Below the pieces are notes generated by a model. The model searched no databases. It saw only the letters and a program-made list of their open reading frames with translations, and was not told where the DNA came from. Below are positions 36,759 to 45,659 of a stretch of 64,000 nt of DNA, piece after piece. Source of the DNA: Gillisella vitis. GTDB taxonomy: Bacteria; Pseudomonadota; Alphaproteobacteria; Rhizobiales; Rhizobiaceae. The first letter of the stretch is position 1; every line of letters begins with the position of its first letter. A program made the translations under genes and the position numbers. The stretch spans positions 558,001 through 622,000 of the forward strand of contig NZ_LMVL02000003.1 of the NCBI RefSeq assembly GCF_001541345.2. Reading direction: 5' to 3'.

Positions 36759-38543
36759 ATGTTGAACAAGCCCTTTCAATCTCCCAGCACGGCCAGCTTT
36801 CTCAACAATCTGAAAGCATCCCGGCTTCAGGCACTGCTGCGGCGGGGCGAGTTGGGGTTGGTGGTTCTGGCCGCCGTTATCGGCATACTCGCCGGTCTTC
36901 TGGTGTCGCTGGTCAGTTTCCTCAGCGCCAGTCTGCATTTTCTGATTTTCGGAGTGGAAGGCACGCTGAGTGGCAGTGGCATTACCGGACCCATCGTCCT
37001 GGGTGGTCCTATTATCGGCGGGGTCATCCTCGGCGTCATTGTGTTCATCCTGTCCAAAACCCGTAAAAAGCCGATGGTCGACCCCATCGAGGCCAATGCG
37101 CTGCATGGCGGACGGTTGTCACTGACCGACAGCATCATCGTTTGCGTGCAGAATATCATTTCCAACGGTTTCGGGGCCTCAGTGGGGCTCGAGGCCGGTT
37201 ACACCCAGATCGCCTCCGGCTTTGCCTCCAAGCTTGGCGTCAAGCTGAAGCTGCGGCGCGGTGACTTGCGGCTGCTGGTCGGCTGCGGGGCAGCAGGCGC
37301 CATTGCTGCGGCCTTCGATGCGCCGCTGACCGGTGCTTTCTACGCGGTCGAACTGATCATCGGCTCCTATACGGTCGTGACGCTCGCCCCGGTGATCGTC
37401 TCGGCGCTGGTGGCAAAAATCGTTACCAGCCAGATCGGCGGGCAGGGCCTGTCCATCGATATCGGTGCGGTCGGCAATATTACCCCAATCGATTACCTGC
37501 CCGCCGTCGTGCTCGGCATCGTCTGCGCAGGCGTTGGCATCGTGCTCATGCAGGCGGTATCCTTCATTGAGGAAACCGCGCGCAAGAGCTTCATCTCCCA
37601 GCCCTTCAGGCCGATGATTGGCGGGATCATTATCGGCCTTCTGGCACTTGTTTCCCCGCAGGTTCTGGCCGGTGGCCACGGCGCGCTGCATATCAACCTC
37701 AATACCCAAAGCAGCCTTTATGCACTGGTGCTGTTGTTCGTGCTGAAATCCATTGCCAGCGCCGTCTCCATCGGCTCCGGCTTTCGTGGCGGCCTGTTTT
37801 TCGCCTCACTGTTCATGGGTGCGCTGCTCGGCAAGATCTTTGCCTTCGGGGCCATGCTGTTTCCGGCGGTGACGCTGACGCCGGTGATCTATGCCGTGGT
37901 TGGCATGAGCGCTTTTGCTGCCGCCGTCATTGGTGGACCGCTGACCATGACCTTCCTGGCTCTGGAATTGACCGGCGACTTTCCGATCACCGCGCTGGTC
38001 CTTGCCTCTGTTATCACCACCTCACTGGTGGTGCGGGTGTCGTTCGGCTATTCCTTCGCCACCTGGCGTTTTCACTTGCGCGGCGAGACCATTCGCAGCG
38101 CCCAGGATGTTGGCTGGATACGCGACTTGACGGTGGCAAAGATGATGCGCGCCGATGTCCGTACTGCCAAGCTCTCCATGGGGCTTGAGGAATTCTGCAA
38201 GCAATTTCCCTTGGGCTCGACCCAGCGAGTGATCATGGTCAATGACGACGGCCGCTATGCCGGAATCGTGCTTTTGCCGGAAATCTATGCCGATCCAATG
38301 GACCGCGAGGATGAGAGCCGCAGCCTGGAAACCTATCTGCGCTATACCAAGGATGTGCTTTTGCCGACCATGAACGTCAAGCAGGCCGCCGCCATCTTTG
38401 ATTCTACTCAGAGCGAAGCGCTGGCCGTCATGAACGACCGTGTGCAGAACCGTCCAATCGGCTTGCTGACCGAAAGCCACACGCTTCGCCGCTATAGTGA
38501 AGAACTGGACCTTAGACGCCGGGAGGTGGCGGGCGAGTTCTAA
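36759..38543 (+). CDS. ClC-type chloride channel/antiporter with C-terminal CBS region
   Basis: A 594-residue protein with about ten or more hydrophobic helices followed by a soluble CBS-like region (about 470-590). The gating Glu is retained in GASVGLEAGYTQIASG, in place of the usual G(R/K)EGP. The GSGIP-type segment is replaced by VDPIEANAL, and GxFxP appears as GGLFFASLF. So the ion-binding motifs deviate from canonical exchangers, and the protein may have altered selectivity. Its last codons, GAGGTGGCGGGCGAGTTC, are repeated 96 bases downstream. It follows the MBL hydrolase by 34 bases. Confidence 0.82.
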   Translation: MLNKPFQSPSTASFLNNLKASRLQALLRRGELGLVVLAAVIGILAGLLVSLVSFLSASLHFLIFGVEGTLSGSGITGPIVLGGPIIGGVILGVIVFILSKTRKKPMVDPIEANALHGGRLSLTDSIIVCVQNIISNGFGASVGLEAGYTQIASGFASKLGVKLKLRRGDLRLLVGCGAAGAIAAAFDAPLTGAFYAVELIIGSYTVVTLAPVIVSALVAKIVTSQIGGQGLSIDIGAVGNITPIDYLPAVVLGIVCAGVGIVLMQAVSFIEETARKSFISQPFRPMIGGIIIGLLALVSPQVLAGGHGALHINLNTQSSLYALVLLFVLKSIASAVSIGSGFRGGLFFASLFMGALLGKIFAFGAMLFPAVTLTPVIYAVVGMSAFAAAVIGGPLTMTFLALELTGDFPITALVLASVITTSLVVRVSFGYSFATWRFHLRGETIRSAQDVGWIRDLTVAKMMRADVRTAKLSMGLEEFCKQFPLGSTQRVIMVNDDGRYAGIVLLPEIYADPMDREDESRSLETYLRYTKDVLLPTMNVKQAAAIFDSTQSEALAVMNDRVQNRPIGLLTESHTLRRYSEELDLRRREVAGEF

Positions 38544-38637
38544 CAGTCTATCCAATAATCGCCGCTGGCCGTCTGCAAATAGCAATTTCTGCGCTTCCGG
38601 TACTCACGTACTGTAAGCGAGGTGGCAGGCGAGTTTT
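38523..38637. repeat. Imperfect 19-bp duplication of the ClC gene end flanking a palindromic insert
   Basis: The ClC gene ends with GAGGTGGCGGGCGAGTTCT at 38523-38541, then TAA. A near copy, GAGGTGGCAGGCGAGTTTT, occurs at 38619-38637 followed by GAG; it translates as EVAGEF and then TGA, the same last six residues plus stop. The 77-base segment between contains hairpin-like sequence (CGCTT...AAGCG with GTAC cores). This looks like a small repeat insertion that duplicated the target. Confidence 0.5.
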
Positions 38638-38683
38638 GAGCGCACCGTGCGGTAAAATGATATGCTGATATCTTCTGGGAAAG

Positions 38684-38759
38684 TGGTGAGCGCGCAGGGA
38701 TTCGAACCCTGGACCTACTGATTAAAAGTCAGTTGCTCTACCGGCTGAGCTACGCGCTC
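38684..38759 (-). tRNA. tRNA-Lys (anticodon TTT)
   Basis: Read on the minus strand, GAGCGCG at the 5' end pairs perfectly with CGCGCTC at the 3' end, followed by an A discriminator and an encoded CCA. The D-arm (GCTCA...GAGC), anticodon arm CTGAC-TTTTAA-TCAG type and T-arm with GGTTCGAATCC are all clear. The anticodon loop CTTTTAA gives anticodon TTT for lysine. Total 76 bases including CCA. No integrase gene or att duplication is seen beside it. This gene occupies part of the 409-base gap between the ClC gene and ccdA. Confidence 0.97.
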
Positions 38760-38795
38760 CCGAAGCGGAGCAACTGCCCCTCTGGAAGTGCGCGG

Positions 38796-38824
38796 ACCAT
38801 ATGCAGGGCGGTGTTTTCGGTCAA
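38796..38824 (-). promoter_or_regulatory. Candidate promoter of tRNA-Lys
   Basis: On the minus strand TTGACC (38824-38819) and TATGGT (38801-38796) are separated by exactly 17 bases, ending 37 bases before the mature tRNA 5' end. This is a good sigma-70-type match in the right place and direction. Confidence 0.6.
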
Positions 38825-38952
38825 CCCAAAAAAACAGCTTTTTTCACATTTTCACCAGAGGTTTTTATGGCTTTGGCAAAAAGGTGATTGGCACGTCATT
38901 GTCATCGGGGCTACCACACCGATTAAAATAGATACCGGGCGGTGAGGACATT

Positions 38953-39699
38953 GTGACGATTGCTGAAATTCCATTTCTGACAGCGCTTGTGGCCGGGACC
39001 CTGTCCTTTCTCTCGCCCTGTGTTTTGCCGCTGGTGCCGCCTTACCTCTGCTATATGGCGGGTGTCAGCGTCGAGCAGTTTCGCGGCGAGGCAGTGGCGG
39101 TCGACCGGCGGGCGCGCTCGGCGGTGATTTTTTCGGCCCTGTGTTTCACGCTGGGTTTTGCCACCGTCTTTGTAGCGCTTGGGGCTGGCGCTTCCTCCAT
39201 CGGCATGATGTTGCGCCAGCATCTCGATCTTTTGTCGAAGATCGGCGGCTTGATCATCATCGTCATGGGGCTGAATTTTTTGGGGTTGTTTCGCATCGGC
39301 CTGCTGGCCCGCGAAATGCGCTTTGCGGGTGGCGGCAAGCCCGCGACCCTGACAGGGGCCTATGTGATGGGGCTGGCCTTTGCCTTTGGCTGGACGCCCT
39401 GCATCGGCCCTGTGCTGGGCGCTATTCTCGCGGTCGCCGCAGCCCGCGATACGGTCGGACAGGGGGCTGTGCTACTGGCGGTCTATTCGCTAGGGCTAGC
39501 TATTCCCTTCTGGGTCGCTGCTGGCTTTTCAGGGGCTTTCATGCGGTTTCTCACCCGGTTTCGCCGGCATCTCGGTCTGGTGGAAAAGCTCATGGGGCTG
39601 CTGCTGGTCGCAACCGGGCTTGCCTTCATATTTGGTTTTGTGTCCGATCTGGCGATCTGGTTTCAGCAGAGTTTTCCGATCCTGTCACGGATCGGATAA
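38953..39699 (+). CDS. ccdA: CcdA-type cytochrome c biogenesis / thiol-electron-transfer membrane protein
   Basis: A 248-residue membrane protein with six or so helices. The N-terminal LSPCVLPLVPPYLCYM and the GWTPCIGPVLGAIL segment contain the conserved Cys-Pro motifs of CcdA/DsbD that shuttle reducing power across the inner membrane. Partners are periplasmic thioredoxin-like proteins for c-type cytochrome maturation. The start is GTG 38953, preceded by GTGAGGA. It has no gene partner on its strand and converges with the UbiH-type gene, whose stop is 24 bases away. Confidence 0.92.
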   Translation: MTIAEIPFLTALVAGTLSFLSPCVLPLVPPYLCYMAGVSVEQFRGEAVAVDRRARSAVIFSALCFTLGFATVFVALGAGASSIGMMLRQHLDLLSKIGGLIIIVMGLNFLGLFRIGLLAREMRFAGGGKPATLTGAYVMGLAFAFGWTPCIGPVLGAILAVAAARDTVGQGAVLLAVYSLGLAIPFWVAAGFSGAFMRFLTRFRRHLGLVEKLMGLLLVATGLAFIFGFVSDLAIWFQQSFPILSRIG

Positions 39700-39723
39700 G
39701 TTTTCGGTCCATCAAGCCTGATC

Positions 39724-40932
39724 TCAGAATCGCGACTTGATCTTGTCGCGGATCATCTGCGGAAATGCGCCGAAGCCACGGCCCGGTGCAACGCCCTCGC
39801 GCATGGCAAAATGGCGCAAGGGTGACAGGTTTGAAAGAAGGTGAATTCCGGCGGCGCGCACCATTTGCACCGGCAGGAAGGACGATAGCAGCGACCGGTT
39901 CAGAAGATCGACGCTGGCGGTGCGGCTCCAAACATCCACCTTACGGCGGCGGTCGAATCTATCGCCCAGCGTCGCGCCGAGTGGCTTTTGCGGCTCATGC
40001 CCGACAAGATCCTCCAAGGCCATGATGTCGCGCAGGCTGAGATTGAGGCCTTGCGCACCAATGGGCGGGAAGGCATGCGCAGCCTCGCCGATGAAAACGG
40101 CGCGACTCTTGCCGTAGCGGTTGGCGCTCATGCCCGAAAGCGGCCAGGCCTGGGCCGGTGCCTCGACCGTGACTTGGCCCAGCAGCGACTGCATGCGTGC
40201 TTCGACCAGAGCGCTAAGGTCTTCGAGCGGCAATGATGTCAGCCGCGCGGCTTCCGCAGGCTCGACCACCCAAACCAGGCTGGAACGATTACCCTTAAGC
40301 GGCACCTGGGTGAAAGGTCCGGTTTCCGTATGAAATTCGGTCGAGACATTGTTGTGGGGCAGGGCGTGGGTGAAATTCAGCACCACGGCTGTTTGTGGAT
40401 AGGACCAGGTCCGCACGGCCACATCCGCCGCGCCGCGCGTCATCGAGTGCCGGCCATCGGCACCGACCACCAGATCGCATTCGATAGTGGTGTTATCGGC
40501 AAGTGTTACGCGAGCATTGTGTTGGGAGAAATCGATGGAGGCAGCCTGTTGATGCAAAACGGTAAGATTGGGTTCTCTTGCCAAGGCAGCATCGAACACA
40601 TCGAGAAGATCGCTGTTTTGAAAATTATAACCGAAGGCGGCCAGACCGATTTCGGAACTGCGAAAGGCAACAGGCGGCGCACGCAGCAGCCGCTGGGTGC
40701 CATCGATGATCTGCATGGTCGACAGCGCTTCGCCTTGGGGTTTGAGGTCTTCCCACAGGCCGAGACGGTCGAGAAAGCGGATCGATTGATCCATGAGCGC
40801 CGTCGTGCGGCGATCCTTCGGACGAGTGTCCCCGGCAATCAATGTCACCTTGCGCCCGCGCCGTGCAAGCGCCAGTGCCGCGACCGACCCAGCCAGACCC
40901 GCGCCAATTACCGTGACATCGACCGTTTCCAT
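39724..40932 (-). CDS. UbiH/UbiF-family FAD-dependent hydroxylase
   Basis: A 402-residue aromatic hydroxylase. The FAD-binding GxGxxG is TVIGAGLAGSVAALALA near the N-terminus, DLVVGADGRHSMTR is the DG motif, and VFIGEAAHAFPPIGAQGLNLSLRD is the UbiH/COQ6 signature. It probably hydroxylates a ubiquinone precursor ring. ATG 40932 is chosen because AAGGAG lies six bases before it; ATG 40947 would add five residues. It is divergent from pcs and convergent with ccdA. Confidence 0.9.
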   Translation of the reverse strand: METVDVTVIGAGLAGSVAALALARRGRKVTLIAGDTRPKDRRTTALMDQSIRFLDRLGLWEDLKPQGEALSTMQIIDGTQRLLRAPPVAFRSSEIGLAAFGYNFQNSDLLDVFDAALAREPNLTVLHQQAASIDFSQHNARVTLADNTTIECDLVVGADGRHSMTRGAADVAVRTWSYPQTAVVLNFTHALPHNNVSTEFHTETGPFTQVPLKGNRSSLVWVVEPAEAARLTSLPLEDLSALVEARMQSLLGQVTVEAPAQAWPLSGMSANRYGKSRAVFIGEAAHAFPPIGAQGLNLSLRDIMALEDLVGHEPQKPLGATLGDRFDRRRKVDVWSRTASVDLLNRSLLSSFLPVQMVRAAGIHLLSNLSPLRHFAMREGVAPGRGFGAFPQMIRDKIKSRF

Positions 40933-41128
40933 CGTCTGCTCCTTCATGCATTCCTGTGCAAAATAGGGTGTCTGACGCTGAAAATCCATGGGCTTACGTG
41001 TTGTAACCGAATGGCATTGTGTCGCGGCGGGGCGCTGGAAAACGGATAAAGCCCGGATGAAAGGTTGCATTTGAGGCAGATTCGGAGAATATCCCCCAAC
41101 CAATCAAAGGGGTTTTGACCGGCGAATT

Positions 41129-41854
41129 ATGAAGATCTTCAACTATAAGCGCGTACCCTATGCGGAGATGCGCGCGTTCTCCGTGCATATTCTGACAGCC
41201 TCCGGCTCGTTCCTGGCCTTCCTTGGGGTCGTGGCCGCCGCCGAGCATCGCTTTGTCGACATGTTCTGGTGGCTTGGCCTGGCGCTGGCCGTCGATGGCA
41301 TCGATGGGCCGATTGCCCGTAAGGTCAAGGTAAAGGAGGTCCTGCCCAATTGGTCAGGCGATACGCTCGATAACATTATCGATTATGTGACCTATGTCCT
41401 GCTACCGGCTTTTGCGCTTTACCAGAGTGGTATGATAGGCCAGCCGTGGTCCTTCGTCGCTGCCGGAATGATCGTTGTGTCCAGCGCCATCTACTATGCC
41501 GATATGGGCATGAAGACCGACGAATATTTCTTTTCCGGCTTTCCAGTCGTCTGGAATATGATCGTTTTTACCCTATTCGTCATCGATGCCTCGGCAATGA
41601 CCGCGATGATTGTGGTTGGCATTTCCGTAGCGCTGACCTTCCTGCCAATCAGTTTCCTGCATCCCGTCCGGGTCAAGCGGCTGCGACCGCTTAATCTGGC
41701 AGTGTTCTTCCTGTGGTGCGGACTGGGTGGCGCGGCGCTGCTGATGCACTTCCAAACGCCGTCTTTCCTGGTCATCCCCTTCATTATCAGCGGCATTTAC
41801 CTCTATGTGATTGGTGGAATTCTCCAGGCTTTTCCGTCGCTTGGCCGTAGTTGA
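41129..41854 (+). CDS. pcs: Phosphatidylcholine synthase
   Basis: A 241-residue integral membrane enzyme making phosphatidylcholine directly from CDP-diacylglycerol and choline. The CDP-alcohol phosphotransferase motif is modified as expected for Pcs: DGPIAR at 59-64, then 12 residues, then GDTLDNIID with Gly77, Asp81 and Asp85. There are about eight hydrophobic helices. The Pcs pathway is characteristic of rhizobia, agrobacteria, Brucella and a few others, and supports the taxonomic reading. Its protein starts MKIFNYKRVPY with a 196-base gap to the UbiH-type gene in the opposite direction. Confidence 0.94.
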   Translation: MKIFNYKRVPYAEMRAFSVHILTASGSFLAFLGVVAAAEHRFVDMFWWLGLALAVDGIDGPIARKVKVKEVLPNWSGDTLDNIIDYVTYVLLPAFALYQSGMIGQPWSFVAAGMIVVSSAIYYADMGMKTDEYFFSGFPVVWNMIVFTLFVIDASAMTAMIVVGISVALTFLPISFLHPVRVKRLRPLNLAVFFLWCGLGGAALLMHFQTPSFLVIPFIISGIYLYVIGGILQAFPSLGRS

Positions 41855-41955
41855 AAACAATGCCCTGCCTTAAAAACGGGCAAGACCCAAAAAATAACCT
41901 TTCCGGTAGTTGTAAGCGGCAATAAAACCGGTATCAATACGTTCAGCAATCTATA

Positions 41956-41980
41956 CTTCACGCAGGGTCATGACGTGAAG
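41956..41980. promoter_or_regulatory. Inverted repeat upstream of the nucleoside ABC operon
   Basis: CTTCACG (41956-41962) and CGTGAAG (41974-41980) form a perfect seven-base inverted repeat with an 11-base spacer, 80 bases before the ABC operon start. It could be a repressor operator or RNA stem. No purine-riboswitch consensus is visible in this gap. Confidence 0.35.
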
Positions 41981-42059
41981 GTGTTGAAATGGTTTAGGTA
42001 TCCGTTTCGTCTCCTTGTTGTGGATGTTGGTCCCGACCGAGGCGGAGCAAGGGGGTCGA

Positions 42060-43622
42060 GTGTCGCATAGCAAAGAAGTAGCGCCATCTCCGCTGCTTTC
42101 GGTTCGCAGCCTGACGAAGCGATTCGGCACATTTGCTGCCTGCGATGGCATTGATCTCGACATTCTTCCCGGCGAAATCCACGCTCTGCTGGGTGAGAAT
42201 GGCGCTGGCAAATCCACATTGGTCAAAATGCTGTTTGGTGTGCTGACGCCAAGCGCTGGCGAGATCCACTGGGACCATCAAGGTGCCGTCGAGGTCGCTT
42301 CTCCAGCGGAGGCCCGCCGCCTTGGCATCGGCATGGTCTTCCAGCATTTTTCGCTGTTTGAAGCGCTGACCGTGGCTGAGAATATCGCCTTGTCCCTGGA
42401 TCGCTCGGTGTCGATTGGCGAAATCGCCGAACAGGCGCGGACGTTATCGTTGTCTTACGGTTTGCCGCTCGATCCTTCGGCCCATGTCGCGGATTTGTCG
42501 GTTGGCGAGCGTCAGCGGATCGAAATCGTCCGGGCATTGTTGCAAAATCCAAAACTGATCATTCTCGATGAACCGACCTCGGTGCTGACCCCGCAGGAGG
42601 CCGACAAGCTGTTTGAAACGCTGGAAAAGCTGCGGGCCGAAGGGCGCTCGGTGCTCTATATCAGCCACCGGCTGGAAGAGGTTCAGCGCATTTGCGACCG
42701 TGCCACGGTTCTGCGCCACGGTAAGGTGACAGGCACCTGCGATCCGCGTCAGGAAACCCCGGCCACGCTGGCACGAATGATGGTAGGTGCAGACGTTACG
42801 GGTGTGACGCCGGATATCGCGGCTCCAGTTGGTGCGGAACTGCTCACCATCAGCCATCTCAGCGTCGACGCGCGCACGCCGTTTTCCATGGCGCTGAAAG
42901 ATGTGTCGCTGACTGTGCGTGCCGGTGAAATCCTCGGACTGGCAGGCGTGGCCGGTAATGGCCAGAGCGAATTGTTCGATGTGCTGTCCGGCGAATATAC
43001 CGTGCGTGAGCATCAGGCCATCCAGCTCTGCGGCCAGCCGGTCGGGCGTTTCGGCATCAACCGGCGCCGGTTGATCGGCGCGGGGTTTGTGCCGGAAGAG
43101 CGCCATGGTCATGCGGCTGTTACCGGGCTTTCGCTGTCGGACAATCTGCTGTTGGCGCGGCATGGTTCGGATCGTGGGCGTTATGTCTCCGGCCTGTTCG
43201 GACTGATCCGCCACAGCGCCATCAAGGCGTCCACCCGGCAGATTTGCGAGGCGATGGATGTGCGCAAGAGTGGCGAGGACCCGGTCGCCGGATCGCTTTC
43301 TGGCGGAAACCTGCAAAAATTCATTGTCGGGCGTGAACTGGACCGCAAACCAGCGGTGCTGGTCGTCAATCAGCCGACCTGGGGTGTGGATGCGGGTGCG
43401 GCCAGCCGTATTCGTCAGGCTCTGATCGATCTTGCGGCGCAAGGCTCGGCGGTGGTGATCATCAGCCAGGATCTGGACGAGATTTTCGAAGTCTCGACGT
43501 CGATTGCGGCGATTTCGGAGGGCAGGCTGTCGAAAGTCTACCCAAGCGGCGTGATGAACCGCGAGAAGATCGGGTTGCTGATGGGCGGCTTGCATGGTCT
43601 GGAGAGCGCCGATGCGCATTGA
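42060..43622 (+). CDS. ABC transporter ATPase, BMP/nucleoside (NupA-like) importer
   Basis: A 520-residue protein with two fused ABC domains, as in sugar and nucleoside importers. Domain 1 (about 12-245) has Walker A GENGAGKST, signature LSVGERQ and Walker B LIILDEPTS. Domain 2 (about 260-500) has the degenerate GVAGNGQSE Walker A typical of this class, LSGGN and VNQPTWGVD. It energises import with the following permeases and the BMP lipoprotein-like binding protein. GTG 42060 with an AAGGGGG leader is preferred; ATG 42024 would add 12 residues. Its end overlaps the first permease by 11 bases. Confidence 0.92.
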   Translation: MSHSKEVAPSPLLSVRSLTKRFGTFAACDGIDLDILPGEIHALLGENGAGKSTLVKMLFGVLTPSAGEIHWDHQGAVEVASPAEARRLGIGMVFQHFSLFEALTVAENIALSLDRSVSIGEIAEQARTLSLSYGLPLDPSAHVADLSVGERQRIEIVRALLQNPKLIILDEPTSVLTPQEADKLFETLEKLRAEGRSVLYISHRLEEVQRICDRATVLRHGKVTGTCDPRQETPATLARMMVGADVTGVTPDIAAPVGAELLTISHLSVDARTPFSMALKDVSLTVRAGEILGLAGVAGNGQSELFDVLSGEYTVREHQAIQLCGQPVGRFGINRRRLIGAGFVPEERHGHAAVTGLSLSDNLLLARHGSDRGRYVSGLFGLIRHSAIKASTRQICEAMDVRKSGEDPVAGSLSGGNLQKFIVGRELDRKPAVLVVNQPTWGVDAGAASRIRQALIDLAAQGSAVVIISQDLDEIFEVSTSIAAISEGRLSKVYPSGVMNREKIGLLMGGLHGLESADAH

Positions 43623-44709
43623 ACTGGAAAAGCGCGCTCGCGCTTCGGGACTGTTTACCCTGGTTTCGCCGGTGCTGGCGCTGGCTTTGACCCTGTTTTT
43701 CGGCGGGTTGATGTTTGCAGCCCTGGGCAAAGACCCCTTCTTTGCACTTTACAGCTTCTTTATCGCGCCACTGACCGAGGTCTGGTCCCTGCATGAACTG
43801 GCGATCAAGGCGGCGCCGCTGATCCTGATCGCTGTCGGACTGTCGGTCTGTTATCGCTCGAACAATTGGAATATTGGCGCGGAAGGCCAGTTCACGGTTG
43901 GGGCGATTTGCGGCTCGATCATTCCGGTGATCTTTTACGAATGGCAATCGCTGCTGCTTTTGCCGTTGATGATGGTGATGGGCATGGTTGGCGGGGCGCT
44001 TTACGCGGCCATCCCGGCACTGCTGAAAACCCGCTTCAACACCAATGAAATCCTCACCAGCCTGATGCTGGTCTATATCGCCCAGTTCATTCTGGATTAT
44101 CTGGTGCGCGGCCCGTGGCGCGACCCGCAAGGCTTCAATTTTCCCCAGACGCGAGAATTCGTCACGGAGGGAATTCTGCCTGCCATCTGGGAAGACTCAG
44201 GCCGTGCGCATTGGGGCTTTGTGTTTGCGCTGATTGCCGCTGTTGGCGTCTGGTTGATGATGCGTTACACGCTGAAGGGGTTTGAAATCGTGGTGCTTGG
44301 CCAGTCGGAACGGGCAGGGCGGTTTGCCGGGTTTTCCTCCAGGGGCATGGTTTGGTTTTCCATGCTGTTTTCTGGCGCGCTGGCCGGTCTTGCCGGGATT
44401 TCGGAGGTGTCTGGGTCGATCAATCACTTGCAGCCGTCGATTTCACCGGGCTACGGTTTTACGGCGATCATTGTCGCCTTTCTGGGCAGGCTTAATCCGC
44501 TTGGGATCATTATTGCCGGTTTGGTTCTGGCGCTGACCTATCTGGGCGGCGAGGGCGCGCAGCTGGCGATCGGCGTTTCGGACAAGGTGGCGCGGGTGTT
44601 TCAGGGGCTGTTGCTGTTTTTTGTGCTCTCCTGTGACACGTTGATTTATTATAAAATCCGGCTGGTGTTCTCCAAAACCCGCTCCTCCGTGGCTGAGGGT
44701 GCGAAATGA
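43612..44709 (+). CDS. ABC transporter permease (nucleoside, NupB-like)
   Basis: A 365-residue permease with about ten hydrophobic helices. The family stretch SVCYRSNNWNIGAEGQFTVGAI and the cytoplasmic GFEIVVLGQSERAGRFAGFSS loop match the BmpA-linked permease family. Its ATG overlaps the ATPase gene by 11 bases, with GGAG before it, and it overlaps the next permease gene by four bases, so the three are translationally coupled. Confidence 0.9.
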   Translation: MRIELEKRARASGLFTLVSPVLALALTLFFGGLMFAALGKDPFFALYSFFIAPLTEVWSLHELAIKAAPLILIAVGLSVCYRSNNWNIGAEGQFTVGAICGSIIPVIFYEWQSLLLLPLMMVMGMVGGALYAAIPALLKTRFNTNEILTSLMLVYIAQFILDYLVRGPWRDPQGFNFPQTREFVTEGILPAIWEDSGRAHWGFVFALIAAVGVWLMMRYTLKGFEIVVLGQSERAGRFAGFSSRGMVWFSMLFSGALAGLAGISEVSGSINHLQPSISPGYGFTAIIVAFLGRLNPLGIIIAGLVLALTYLGGEGAQLAIGVSDKVARVFQGLLLFFVLSCDTLIYYKIRLVFSKTRSSVAEGAK

Positions 44710-45623
44710 TCCTCGAAGCCATTCTTCTGACGGTTATCACTGCCTCGACCCCACTGGTTATCGCTGCCCTTGGCGAGCTTGTCACTGAGCGCGCCGGTGT
44801 GCTCAATCTCGGCGTTGAAGGCATGATGGTCATGGGGGCGGTCGCTGCTTTTGCGACTGCCTATTCCACCGGATCGCCGCTGCTGGGCGTGGTGGCGGGC
44901 ATTGTCGCAGGGGCAGGTTTTTCCCTGCTGTTTGGATTTCTGACGCTGACGCTGGTCACCAACCAGGTGGCGACTGGGCTGGCGCTGACCATTCTGGGGC
45001 TTGGCGTCTCTGGTCAGTTGGGCGAGAGCTTTGTCGGCAAGCCCGGCGTAAAGCTTCAGGCCATCGAATTTCCGCTGCTGTCGGATATTCCCGTCATCGG
45101 CTCTTTGCTGTTTCGGCAGGATCTGATCTTCTATCTGGCGATTGTCCTCGTTATCGGCGTCCACTGGTTCCTGTTCAAAAGCCGGGCAGGGCTGATGTTG
45201 CGGGCGGTGGGCGATAGTCCGGCCTCTGCGCATACATTGGGGCTCAAAGTCATCCGCACCCGCTATTTGGCTGTCATGTTTGGCGGGGCCTGTTCCGGTC
45301 TGGCCGGGGCGCAATTGTCGCTAGTTTACACGCCGCAATGGGTAGAAAACATGTCGGCCGGGCGCGGCTGGATTGCGCTGGCGCTGGTGGTGTTTGCCTC
45401 CTGGCGGCCGGGGCGCGTTCTGGCGGGCGGCTATCTGTTCGGCGCGGTCACCATTGGCCAGCTGCATGCGCAGGCTTTCGGCATCGGATTGCCATCGCAG
45501 TTTTTATCAGCACTTCCTTATGCTGCAACCATTGTCGTTTTGATCGCGATTTCGCATAATCGGCGCACGACGTTGATCAATACGCCCGCTTCTCTGGGAA
45601 AGCCTTTCGTTCCAGATCGCTGA
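44706..45623 (+). CDS. ABC transporter permease (nucleoside, NupC-like)
   Basis: A 305-residue permease with eight or more helices. Shared features with its partner are TASTPLVIAALGELVTERAGVLNLGVEGMM, and the cytoplasmic loop FKSRAGLMLRAVGDSPASAHTLGLKV. It pairs with the preceding permease to form the membrane channel. ATGA overlap with the upstream gene shows coupling; 36 bases separate it from the binding-protein gene. Confidence 0.9.
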   Translation: MILEAILLTVITASTPLVIAALGELVTERAGVLNLGVEGMMVMGAVAAFATAYSTGSPLLGVVAGIVAGAGFSLLFGFLTLTLVTNQVATGLALTILGLGVSGQLGESFVGKPGVKLQAIEFPLLSDIPVIGSLLFRQDLIFYLAIVLVIGVHWFLFKSRAGLMLRAVGDSPASAHTLGLKVIRTRYLAVMFGGACSGLAGAQLSLVYTPQWVENMSAGRGWIALALVVFASWRPGRVLAGGYLFGAVTIGQLHAQAFGIGLPSQFLSALPYAATIVVLIAISHNRRTTLINTPASLGKPFVPDR

Positions 45624-45659
45624 CCCATCGTCTTCACTCTCATGCAATCAGGGGATATT

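Noticed and set aside
38684..38760. tRNA-Lys as an integration site for a genomic island
   Set aside because: No integrase gene and no repeat of the tRNA 3' end are seen within the window on either side.
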